From a bacterium (lineage in GTDB: Bacteria > Cyanobacteriota > Vampirovibrionia > Gastranaerophilales > Gastranaerophilaceae): 34,509 nt of DNA. Each line of letters opens with the position of its first letter. Position 1 is the stretch's first letter. Position numbers and translations under genes: made by a program. The notes under the pieces were generated by a model. That model ran no database searches and had not been told where the DNA came from. It saw only the letters and a program-made list of their open reading frames with translations. Shown here in pieces: positions 24,574-33,600 of this stretch. Location: assembly GCA_014803505.1 (NCBI GenBank), contig JAAVBM010000081.1, forward strand, positions 1-34,509, in the 5' to 3' direction.

Positions 24574-26511
24574 ATGAATTATAATTGGATAACTACAAAT
24601 GAGTTAAGTGAAATATTAGATATTTCAACAAGTGCAATTCGTCAAAACATTCGAAAAGGGAAATACCAAGTTAGAAAAGTTTGCAAATGGTATGAGATAT
24701 TTATTCCTAGTTTAGATGTTGAAACTCAGAATAAAATAACGATTACTAGGGAGAATGCTTCAAAATCGTTAAAAGATATTCAATATTCTGAGGAGGATAA
24801 AAAACTAGCTTTAACTAAATTTGATTTAGTAATGCGATGGCGGAGTTTTACAATTAATTACAAGGGTGGAAAAGTTGAATCTGTAAAAGATTTTATGAAA
24901 ATTTATAATGTTCAATATAAGAACTCTCAAGCCTACATAAAAATAAATAATGTAAGTCCTTCTACAATGTTTAGATGGAATAAACAGCTAAAAGATTGCA
25001 ATGATAATTGGCAAGCTTTACTAAACAAGTATAAGGGTTTTACAAAAACAACACAATTATCTGAGATTGAGAAAGAAGTATTCTTGAAATTTTTACTTCA
25101 TCCTAACCAAACAAACATCGGAAAAGCGATAAAATTGACAAAATATGTTTTACAAGAAAAGGGTATTACTGATTTTTGTTGCGATATGACTTATCGTCGT
25201 TTTGCAAGAAAATATATTCAAGAACACTATGATTTATGGGTGTTTTCAAGAGAGGGAGGAAAAGCTTTAAAAGATAAAGTTATTCCTTATATAGAAAGGG
25301 ATATTTCACAACTTGAGGTTGGTGAGGTAATTATTGGTGACGGTCATAAACTTGCATTTCAAGTCATTAATCCTTTTGACGGTAAATTATGCAGACCTAC
25401 ACTTGTTGCTTATCAAGATTGGAAGTCAGGTGCCATAGTAGGGTTTGAAGTTATGTTAGAAGAAAATACTCAATGCATTGCTTCTGCACTAAGAAATTCT
25501 ATTATAAATCTTGGGAAAGTGCCAAAATATGTTTATCACGATAACGGAAAAGCTTTTAAAGCTAATTATTTTACCAATTTGGATGGTATATCCGGTTTAT
25601 TTGTCAGACTTGGAATAACACCTATTTTTGCTCAACCTTACAATGCAAAGGCAAAACCGATTGAACGATTGTTTAGAGAAATGCAAGATAGTTTTGAAAG
25701 ACTCTTACCATCTTTTGTCGGGTCTTGTATCGATAATCAGCCGGCTTATATGAAAAGAAATGAAAAAGTTCACAAAAAATATCACAATAATTATGTTCCA
25801 ACTATTGAGCAAGTTATTAAATTACTTAATTACTGGTTAGGATTTCATTATTCAAGACCTTGTAAAAATGTAGAGGGAAAATCTATTGGTGAAGTTTTAG
25901 AAAGCGGAAAAGGTGATGGTGTAGATTTATCAATACTTGATGACTTAATGATGGTATCCGAAATTAAAAAGATTGGAAGAAATGGTATTAGATTTTTAAA
26001 ATCAGATTATTATGACGAAAGCTTATACGGGTTAAGAATAAAAGTCGTTATAAAATATAGTTTATTTGATTTGTCTGAAATTAAAGTTTATGACACTAAT
26101 GGAAAATTTATCTGTATAGCAAAACGAATGGAAGCGATAAATCCACTTGCAAATTATACAGGTAATGCTAAGGATATTGAAGAATTTAAACAAAAGATAA
26201 AACAGCAAAAACGACTTGAACAGCAAACAGTTAAAGCATACTTTGCTGAACTTAAAAAAGATAAAATAGACATACCTCTTTTAGAAGAAAAAGACTATAA
26301 AGAATACAATTCGATTGATGATAAGAAATTATATCTTAGTGAATTTAAAGATTTTGAGGAAGATAACAGCCCACCGAAAATTTACAATAGATACGAAAAA
26401 TATGATTATTTAAAGAAAAAAGATACGTTAACTTTAGACGAAGAAAGTTGGATTTGCAACTACGAACGGTCGGATGAATTTCAGTTAATTTATAGTACTG
26501 AAGAAAGGTGA
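24574..26511 (+). CDS. DDE transposase, TnsB/MuA family
   Basis: This 645-aa strand-transfer enzyme has an N-terminal MerR/MuA-like helix-turn-helix (ITTNELSEILDISTSAIRQNIRKGKYQVRKV, ~6-36) and further helical DNA-binding regions to ~235. The RNase H-fold core carries D256 (IIGDGHK), D323 (YHDNGKAF) and E364 (AKAKPIERLFREMQ), spaced D-x66-D-x40-E. A beta-barrel domain follows (~470-525), with a charged helical tail (~530-645) that in this family contacts the ATPase partner. It cuts and joins transposon ends, binding the repeats at the left end. GGAGGAG precedes ATG 24574. The next gene begins six bases after its stop, giving a TnsB-TnsC-type operon. The MuA/TnsB split is not settled by eye. 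Confidence 0.9.
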   Translation: MNYNWITTNELSEILDISTSAIRQNIRKGKYQVRKVCKWYEIFIPSLDVETQNKITITRENASKSLKDIQYSEEDKKLALTKFDLVMRWRSFTINYKGGKVESVKDFMKIYNVQYKNSQAYIKINNVSPSTMFRWNKQLKDCNDNWQALLNKYKGFTKTTQLSEIEKEVFLKFLLHPNQTNIGKAIKLTKYVLQEKGITDFCCDMTYRRFARKYIQEHYDLWVFSREGGKALKDKVIPYIERDISQLEVGEVIIGDGHKLAFQVINPFDGKLCRPTLVAYQDWKSGAIVGFEVMLEENTQCIASALRNSIINLGKVPKYVYHDNGKAFKANYFTNLDGISGLFVRLGITPIFAQPYNAKAKPIERLFREMQDSFERLLPSFVGSCIDNQPAYMKRNEKVHKKYHNNYVPTIEQVIKLLNYWLGFHYSRPCKNVEGKSIGEVLESGKGDGVDLSILDDLMMVSEIKKIGRNGIRFLKSDYYDESLYGLRIKVVIKYSLFDLSEIKVYDTNGKFICIAKRMEAINPLANYTGNAKDIEEFKQKIKQQKRLEQQTVKAYFAELKKDKIDIPLLEEKDYKEYNSIDDKKLYLSEFKDFEEDNSPPKIYNRYEKYDYLKKKDTLTLDEESWICNYERSDEFQLIYSTEER

Positions 26512-26516
26512 TAATT

Positions 26517-27191
26517 ATGAAAAATATATTCGTTAAGACAAAAAATGTAAAAGCTTTTATAGCATTAGCAACTAATTTAAAACATACCCAAAAGAACATA
26601 CCAAAAATGGGGTTAGTATATGGTGATCCCGGTTTAGGTAAAACTAATGCGATTTTATGGTGGTCATTAAAACAGAATGCAATAATCGTTACAGCTAAAA
26701 ATGGAATGACAACAAGATGGTTTTTATCAGAACTGGTAGCTGATTTAGGAGAAACTCCTCAATATAATATTCCGGCTTTGTTTGAGCAAGCTACTCGTAA
26801 ACTTATTGAAAAACCACAAATGCTAATTATAGATGAAGTTGATTATTTAATAAACGAATCAAGAGCAATTGAAACCATTAGAGATTTACATGATAAGACC
26901 GGAATCCCTGTTTTATTAGTTGGTATGGGTGTAGTTGATAAGAAACTTCGTAGGTACAAGCATCTTTTTGATAGAATTATAGACATTTATAAGTTTGAAC
27001 CTTTTAATCTTGATGATGTAAAAGAAATCATAAGAACAATTTCCGATGTTTATATTGAGGATGAAGTCATTGAAGAAATACATAAGCGAGCCAATAGATT
27101 TCGTCAAATAGTAAAGATATTAACTAAAATCGAACATCTTGCCAAAAGTGAAGGTTATACAAAAATTACAAAAGAAGAATTGGGGTGGTAA
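26517..27191 (+). CDS. AAA+ ATPase, TnsC/MuB family transposition regulator
   Basis: This 224-aa ATPase has Walker A GDPGLGKT (36-43), Walker B MLIIDEVDYL (102-111), a sensor-1-like VLLVGMG and a C-terminal lid helix bundle (RFRQIVKILTKIEHLAK). MuB/TnsC proteins form ATP-dependent filaments on target DNA, recruit the transposase and give target immunity. It is short, closer to the compact TnsC of CAST and Tn5053-type elements than to Tn7 TnsC. It starts six bases after the transposase stop. Its own stop is one base before the next ATG, and its last codons hold the GGGGTGG ribosome site of that gene. Confidence 0.9.
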   Translation: MKNIFVKTKNVKAFIALATNLKHTQKNIPKMGLVYGDPGLGKTNAILWWSLKQNAIIVTAKNGMTTRWFLSELVADLGETPQYNIPALFEQATRKLIEKPQMLIIDEVDYLINESRAIETIRDLHDKTGIPVLLVGMGVVDKKLRRYKHLFDRIIDIYKFEPFNLDDVKEIIRTISDVYIEDEVIEEIHKRANRFRQIVKILTKIEHLAKSEGYTKITKEELGW

Positions 27192-27192
27192 T

Positions 27193-27963
27193 ATGGCAAG
27201 ACGAAAAAAGAGATTAATAGAAAAGCAAATAGAAGTTGTTGCTAAAAAAATGAGTATTTTTACTTTGAATGATCTTGAAGTTTTATTAGAAAAACCCCGA
27301 TTAGAACTTATACCAAGTTTGGAATTTTTGGTTTCAAAAAAGATATTAAAACATGAAGATAACTCATATATCTTTATACCTCCTAAAAATAAGGCAATTA
27401 AAGCTGAAGAACCTAATAAGCAAGAAAATTCTTTAGTTCATTGTTTACCTTTTAGACCTAAGAAACCAAAAGAAATTTATTTACGCAACATCAATGAAAT
27501 GGATGGGTTTGTAGATTATTTTTTTGCTCCAAAGTATGTAAAAGATAGAATTAAAACAATGTTTAAAGTTATAAAAGAAGCTCAAGGTAAAAAAGGAAAT
27601 AAATTAAAAGAAATTCTTGATAAAAATAATGTTTCTATGGATAGGTACAAAAAGTATAAATATGAATTTACTAATAACGGTTTAGTTAATGTGCTTGGAA
27701 AATCCACACATGAGCCGGGAGAAATTTTTTATTTTTACAAAGAATATTATCTTTCACCTAAGCAATTGAGTTCTAATGATGCTTGGGAACTAGCGATTCA
27801 GAGATTTGAAAAATTGATAAAATTGCGCTTGAATCGGAGTAAAATCACACCTCCAAAAACTATGTATGGTTGGTTAAAACAAGAATATACAACAGAGCAA
27901 ATTGAAAAATTTCGGAATTATAACTTTTCAGAATTTGATACCGAAAAATTATTTTATGAGTAA
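27193..27963 (+). CDS. Third transposition-operon protein, winged-helix-like, unrecognised
   Basis: The 256-aa product sits where TniQ/TnsD is found in Tn7-like, Tn5053-like and CAST elements, but it shows none of TniQ's cysteine/histidine zinc-finger motifs. The basic N-terminus (MARRKKRLIEKQ) leads into a probable winged helix (~8-62: VVAKKMSIFTLNDLEVLLEKPRLELIPSLEFLVSKKILKHEDNSYIF). A linker follows, then a helical region and a second Lys-rich DNA-binding-like segment (LKEILDKNNVSMDRYKKYKYEFTNNGLVN, ~137-165) and a helical end. It is translationally coupled to the ATPase gene and followed by a terminator. I infer a role in target choice or transpososome assembly; this is not proven. Confidence 0.78.
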   Translation: MARRKKRLIEKQIEVVAKKMSIFTLNDLEVLLEKPRLELIPSLEFLVSKKILKHEDNSYIFIPPKNKAIKAEEPNKQENSLVHCLPFRPKKPKEIYLRNINEMDGFVDYFFAPKYVKDRIKTMFKVIKEAQGKKGNKLKEILDKNNVSMDRYKKYKYEFTNNGLVNVLGKSTHEPGEIFYFYKEYYLSPKQLSSNDAWELAIQRFEKLIKLRLNRSKITPPKTMYGWLKQEYTTEQIEKFRNYNFSEFDTEKLFYE

Positions 27964-27987
27964 GAGGCTATATATTAGCCTCCTTTT
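27964..27987 (+). terminator. Terminator of the transposition operon
   Basis: GAGGCTA (27964-27970) pairs with TAGCCTC (27976-27982) around TATAT, followed by CTTTT, directly after the stop codon. Confidence 0.75.
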
Positions 27988-28028
27988 ATCTTTTTAATGA
28001 ATTTTGATGTGATATAACCTTTTTAACA

Positions 28029-28049
28029 TTTATACAGATTTTGAACACC
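28029..28049. repeat. Short direct repeat TTTTGAACAC
   Basis: Two copies of TTTTGAACAC one base apart, downstream of both the transposition operon and the TIR gene. Role unknown. Confidence 0.4.
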
Positions 28050-28073
28050 TTTTGAACACGCTAATAGGCTATT

Positions 28074-28892
28074 TTAATTCTCTGTCATAGTAACCTGAGA
28101 ATATTCCTTGATTTCTTTTAAGAATTTATCTCGATCTTGTTCCCAAACATTATAATTAATTACAGGCAAGTTAAAATTCCCCAAAAGTTGTTCTTTAAAA
28201 TCGTTTAATCTTGATTTATTAGAAATTTCAAACCCTGTAATATTTGGGTTTAAAAAGCCTTTCACTTCATTAAATGAAAAATCTGGAAGTATTATTGGTT
28301 GAAATGGTATATTTTTTATCCATATTGCTCCTGCTTCATTTAAGCAATATGGACTATTCATATAATTTTTTGAATACATAATAACAGCTAATACATTGTC
28401 TGTGGAATCCAGTTGAGATTTAATGTATTCAACATTATTTTCTCTAAGTGGAATTAAATATGCATCAGAAGAACTACAAAAAATTTTACCCTCATTACCA
28501 CTTGTTGGTTTTTGGACACCAATATCGTGCAATAAGGAAATAAAACTATCTACAATATCTTTATCTTTTTCAGAATGGCTAATAAAGATTTTGTCAAAGT
28601 ATTGAGGGAAAAAATCTCTTTTAATTTTTGTCAATGACTCAATAACAAATGATAAATCTCTCTCAGTACATCTTCGCTCATTTAGAACATCAAAATTACA
28701 ATAAAGTTTCCTAATGTATGGAGAACTATCAGATAATTGTAAGCTGATACCAATTAAATTTTTAATAATTTGTCTTAGTTTGTAACGATTACTATAACCA
28801 CTTGGCATGTCAAAGTTGGTCAATTCTTCTTTCGCCAAAGTAAGAACTTCGTTTAAATCTTGAAATTGTTCGTATGTATAAGTATCTGTCAT
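28074..28892 (-). CDS. TIR-domain protein (candidate NAD-consuming immune effector)
   Basis: This 272-aa protein has a helical N-terminal region (1-95) and a TIR domain (about 100-235): KIFISHSEKDKDIVDSFISLLHDIGV is the first strand/helix, and VLAVIMYSKNYMNSPYCLNEAGAIW carries the putative catalytic glutamate E186. Bacterial TIR domains with this glutamate usually cleave NAD+ or make cyclic ADP-ribose signals in antiphage systems, causing growth arrest on infection. The N-terminal part would be the regulatory or oligomerising part; I do not recognise it. It follows a 71-aa gene by 32 bases on the same strand, so the two are likely co-expressed. No ThsA-like or Argonaute partner is present nearby. 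The ribosome site is weak. Confidence 0.82.
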   Translation of the reverse strand: MTDTYTYEQFQDLNEVLTLAKEELTNFDMPSGYSNRYKLRQIIKNLIGISLQLSDSSPYIRKLYCNFDVLNERRCTERDLSFVIESLTKIKRDFFPQYFDKIFISHSEKDKDIVDSFISLLHDIGVQKPTSGNEGKIFCSSSDAYLIPLRENNVEYIKSQLDSTDNVLAVIMYSKNYMNSPYCLNEAGAIWIKNIPFQPIILPDFSFNEVKGFLNPNITGFEISNKSRLNDFKEQLLGNFNLPVINYNVWEQDRDKFLKEIKEYSQVTMTEN

Positions 28893-28924
28893 GTTTAAAG
28901 TATAACATAAGAATAATCTGGCAG

Positions 28925-29140
28925 TTATTCATTATCATCTAAATCAAGTAAATCTGCATACAAATTATCAGCTTCTCGTCTAAGATAATTTACAATAGGC
29001 GTAATATTGCATAATTCTTCAATCTCAGGCTGTTCATTACAAAAATATGACAGTACAACCACTATGTTATAAATACGTGCTGCGTTTTGGGTAAATTTAT
29101 CGATTTCTTTCTTTTCTAAACAGTAACTATTAACTTTCAT
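28925..29140 (-). CDS. Small helical protein upstream of the TIR gene
   Basis: This 71-aa product of unknown family is largely helical and acidic at its end (YLRREADNLYADLLDLDDNE), with two Cys (C31 region YFCNE, and LCNITP). A strong AGGAGG ribosome site lies just ahead of ATG 29140, much better than that of the TIR gene after it. As first gene of a two-gene unit it could be a regulator or an antitoxin-like partner of the TIR protein; that is only inferred from position. It has no membrane segment or signal peptide. Confidence 0.65.
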   Translation of the reverse strand: MKVNSYCLEKKEIDKFTQNAARIYNIVVVLSYFCNEQPEIEELCNITPIVNYLRREADNLYADLLDLDDNE

Positions 29141-29241
29141 AATCTATCCTCCTTTTCGCAAGCAACACACTATCAATGAAGCTTGAGAAAAGCTAGTAAA
29201 GAAACGAAAGAAGTTACATTTGGACATATTATTTTAAATAA

Positions 29242-30615
29242 TTATTTTTGTATTTTGACAGAGTAATATAAGTTACTAGTCAATTCAAATTTTTCTTTAT
29301 TGTGACTTTTAAAAACTTTATAATTTATAAGAATTGTAATATCATTATTCATATTAATTTTATTAATATAATCTTTATGTAAATATGTTATTACTCCAGA
29401 ACAGACAGTAGCATCTATGTAGCTAAATGTATTATAATTATCATACCAATATTGCATATATCCTATTATTTGACCATTACTTTTAAATATTAGTTTATCT
29501 TTTTCTATTTCTATTTCTAAAGTTTTTTCATTTGGTATAAATAAATCTCTTTCGATTGTATACATTCTTTGAATATAATTACAACATTTATGGAACAATC
29601 CAATAAAGTATTCTGGAATATCTTCGGGAATAATAATTTTTCTGATATTTGAATGCCAAGGTATCTTTTTCATTTTTTCCCAAAGTTTCCCTCGCCTAAA
29701 AAATTCAAAATAATTTTCTAATGATTTTGGAGTATAGCTTAAATGCACTGGATAAATATCTATTGCAATAATTTCTTTATCAAATAATGTATCAGATTTT
29801 ATTTTTAATGGACAAGATAAGTAAACTGGAATATAGTCATCTTCCCCAAAATTCCATTGTTTAAAATTATAATCTATTAACTTGTCAAGAAATATAGGCT
29901 TGGCTGTAGGCTTTAATTCCAATAAGCCAAAGTCAATTGGAATAAAATCTTGCAATAACAATAATACCAAATTGTCAGGTAAATTATATATATCTTTACA
30001 AAATGAAATTAATCTCAAGAATGCAGATATTTGAATGTCATCTTGGAGTAGTTTAATATTTGGTGAACCCGAGCATCCTATTTCACAAAAATAATCAATC
30101 TTTCCATAATAGGAACATTGCTCTTTATCTATAATTTTTTTTAGTTCAAACTCAAACTGTTTTTCTAAATTTAAATCTATATTGCATATTTTTTTTAAAT
30201 GCTCTAAATTATTACTTACTAGCCCATTTTTTTGATAATTAATAGTATCTATTTTAAAACCATTTGGCACTGGTTCCGAATGGTTTTTATGCCAGGGTCT
30301 ATTTTGTTTTTCAAATTTTATATTAAAAATTTCTCCTAGACATATATCTGATAAGAAAGAATGAGCTTTGATGCTTTGCTCTATTTCAGCCAAAGAAAAA
30401 TAACTTTTTTGTTTTTGATTAATCAAATAAACAATTGCTAAAATTTCTAATACTTTGCTTTCCAAATGTTGTTTCTCTAAAAAGATAAGAAAATTATTTT
30501 TAAAATTTGGATTTGCAATTAAAAAGTCTTTTACTGCGTGAAAGGTTTGTTCTCTAACTAACATATCTGGCCATTTAAGCCTAGCCAAAAGAATTTGAAA
30601 GATAACATTTTTCAT
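29242..30615 (-). CDS. Unknown 457-aa partner of the STAND NTPase
   Basis: I do not recognise the family. The start ATG (30615) overlaps the NTPase stop by four bases (ATGA), so the two are translationally coupled and probably act together. The first ~85 residues look like HEAT-type helical pairs (LLARLKWPDMLVREQTFHAVKDFLIANPNFKNNFLIFLEKQ). The middle holds a Cys-rich patch (YFCEIGCSGSPN). The C-terminal third is beta-rich (TLEIEIEKDKLIFKSNGQIIGYMQYWYDNY; ITILINYKVFKSHNKEKFELTSNLYYSVKIQK), like a small recognition or enzyme domain without visible catalytic motif. No signal peptide or membrane helix. Its composition is markedly more AT-rich than the chromosomal genes to the left. Confidence 0.75.
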   Translation of the reverse strand: MKNVIFQILLARLKWPDMLVREQTFHAVKDFLIANPNFKNNFLIFLEKQHLESKVLEILAIVYLINQKQKSYFSLAEIEQSIKAHSFLSDICLGEIFNIKFEKQNRPWHKNHSEPVPNGFKIDTINYQKNGLVSNNLEHLKKICNIDLNLEKQFEFELKKIIDKEQCSYYGKIDYFCEIGCSGSPNIKLLQDDIQISAFLRLISFCKDIYNLPDNLVLLLLQDFIPIDFGLLELKPTAKPIFLDKLIDYNFKQWNFGEDDYIPVYLSCPLKIKSDTLFDKEIIAIDIYPVHLSYTPKSLENYFEFFRRGKLWEKMKKIPWHSNIRKIIIPEDIPEYFIGLFHKCCNYIQRMYTIERDLFIPNEKTLEIEIEKDKLIFKSNGQIIGYMQYWYDNYNTFSYIDATVCSGVITYLHKDYINKINMNNDITILINYKVFKSHNKEKFELTSNLYYSVKIQK

Positions 30616-33600
30616 AACCAATCAACCTCTTTTAATGGTAAATCTGCCATATCATCTTCCAATAAATTAATAAATTTATACATTATTTGTTTTGCAAGTT
30701 TAAATTCATCCATTTGTATTAAAAAATATACAAGATGACTTTTACCTAATGAAAACTCATTACCATATTTATATTCCGAAGAATCAATTATAAAATCTTT
30801 CCACTTATTTTTATACAAATCTTTCACTATTTGAAATCTGTTTTTAGTATTTTCCCAACTGCTATAATGTTCTTCCCAACTAAGATTTTCGATTATGCTT
30901 CGTATTAGCCATATATAAGCAAAATCTTTGCCATTTAATGATAATGCAATATCAAAAATTTCATCTAAATATAAATTCTTAATAAAATTCTTTTTAATAT
31001 TATAAAATTTTTCGAAAAAATCTAAAATTTCCATATCATAACCTCGCCCCCTCCAATGTTTTAACCAATCTAATAAACAATATTCATTAGAATAATCTAG
31101 TTTACTAATAAAGTCATTTAATTTGTCAACTGGATATTTTTCATAATCAAATATTACATTTTCTTTATGCAAAAAGTTATCATTTGAAGAATATTTATTT
31201 TCCTCTTTTAATATAGGCCTTCCGACCAAATTTTTATGTTTTATAATTGTTTTGCTATCATGTGCATAATTAAAAAATGGATTATCTGATGTAATTGTTT
31301 CTAAAAGAAGTTCTACATCTTGATCATTAAAATTTATATTTTCTAAAACTTCGTTTAAGCATTCTTTCGCACTATGCCATTCTTCTTTATCTAATAAATA
31401 ATTATAATATTTGACAACATACTCGTATGAATATTTGCAAAATAACCTCATAAAAATTTTTTTTGCATAATTAGAATTTTTATCTGTTACGTATTCAATG
31501 TTAATAATTATTCTGGCTAATTTTTTTAAAATACCATCAAATCCGGTTTTTTCTACATCCATACAGTATTCTACAATTTTTAATACTTCAAACAATAGTG
31601 GATCTTTATGATAACCATACCCCATAGCCATACAAAATGCCTTATCTAGATATAATTTTGCATCATCTATTATTTCATGTATTTGGGCAAACTTCGCAAG
31701 AATCAAATATTGGTCTGTACGTTCTTGAGTATACTGTAAATTAGTATCTAAAATACCTTGTTCCTTTTTTAGATAAAATTTTACAGCATTTTCTGTTAAA
31801 TATTTAATATTATTCTCAAAATAATCTTCTATCCAATTAGCTTCATGAAAATGTTTAAAATTAATAAGAGAAGCAATATCTTTTTCGTCTAATTTTTTAT
31901 TATCAATTTTTAATAGTATTAATAAATCAGTTATAATTTTTGTTATACTTGAACAGACAATCCTGTATTTTGAATTCCATCTAACTTCGTTTAAAATATC
32001 ACTTTCTGAAAAGTTTTCAAAAAAAGCTAACAAATTATTTAAATTGATTTCTTGTGATTTTTTTATCATTTCAGCAATAGTATTAGAAACATCAATAAGT
32101 GTTATTACAAAATTTTCAAAACCATTGTAGGTTTCAAACTTGTGAATATACGTTCTCTTAGTAAGTTTATTATAGAGATTTTCAAAAAATAAAGAATGGA
32201 AATAATTTTCAAGATCGGGGCATCTACCTGAATATTCATAATCTTCATTTTTTCTTTTGTGTACAATTGAATTTTCTAAAGAGTTTACGTTAGTCTGAAG
32301 AAAATTCTTATCTAAATAAAGCATCAATGCTAGGTATGGATTTTTCAGTATATTTTCAGATAACCCCCAAGAAGTTAAATCAATTTTTTGTTCAATAGCA
32401 TATAAACATAACCTTCTAATTATTATATAATTAGAAGCATTTTTTGAAATAAAATTTTTTATAAGATGGGTTCTTTTTAATGCACATAGATGGTTAAAAA
32501 GAAATATTAATCCATTTTCATAATTTGCATCAATTAATTTTTCCTGTATCTCGCTTATATTACTAGAATTTGCTAAGACGTGTAGTAAATTGTTATCTTC
32601 TGTATCTTGTGAAACAGAAACTTTTTTATATTTTAATTTTATTTGTCGAAAAATTTCTTTAATTTTAATATCTTTATTTTGACAAAAATCACTCAACGAA
32701 ACTAATTCATATGAGCTTAAACTATTTAAGGAATCAAACATATAATTTATTGCATATTGATTTTTATATAGATTACAGTAAAGATGACAGAATAACTCAG
32801 CACGGTATGTATTAAATTCAAGTGAATTTCTAAGTCGATTTTTTAAATGTCTTAGCTCAATAGTTTTAACAAAATCGTTTAAATAAAAAAATGTAATTTG
32901 TTCTGCTCTAGTTAAAAATTTTATTATTAAAATAAAAGAATATCCTTTTTTAAAATATTCTTTTATTTTATCTTTGGAAATATCAAGTACATCTGAGTAT
33001 TCACCTAATCTAGCTTTTATAAGTGGTAAATATAAATCAGTAAAAATATTTTCTTTTTGTGTTGAAATCCATTTTTTTATATATTTTAAGCATTTTATTT
33101 GTTCTTCATTAGTTATGTGTTCTTTAATATATACAAATATACTTTCATGAAAAGCTTTTATAAAATATCCATTATTAAATAATAAATGTCGAATTTGGTT
33201 ATAATATTTTAAAGCATCCGAAATACCGTTTTGAGTCAAACATTCTTCCAAATCACTTTTCTTCCAAATATCAATTTCTGAAACAATATAAATATATAAA
33301 ACTAACTTGCTATATTCATCAACTTTGTTTAATAATTCTTTATAATATTCTCGTATATCATTCTGTGGACAAATAGGCATTTTTTCTATATCAAAAGGTA
33401 AAAGTCTTAGATTATTATTTAAGGCGGCTTCTATGGAATATATTAGATGTAGAGGATGTCCATTTGTAAGTTTATAAAATGCTTCTGATATATCAGTATA
33501 ATAATCTGAATAATAATTGTTAGGTACAGAAATTCGATTATCATTAATAAGGTAATTTCTAATACTTTCAATCGACATAAAAGGTAACGTATACCATTTT

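Noticed and set aside
24124-27963. A full Mu-like prophage
   Set aside because: Only Mor, A- and B-like genes are present. What follows is defence-like cargo rather than head, tail or lysis genes, though the part beyond the window is unseen.
27964-28073. Right end of the transposon directly after the third transposition gene
   Set aside because: There is no inverted TGTACAATGAC, no copy of the 26-bp repeat and no ATAGC duplication here; the inverted repeat at 27964-27982 is a terminator.
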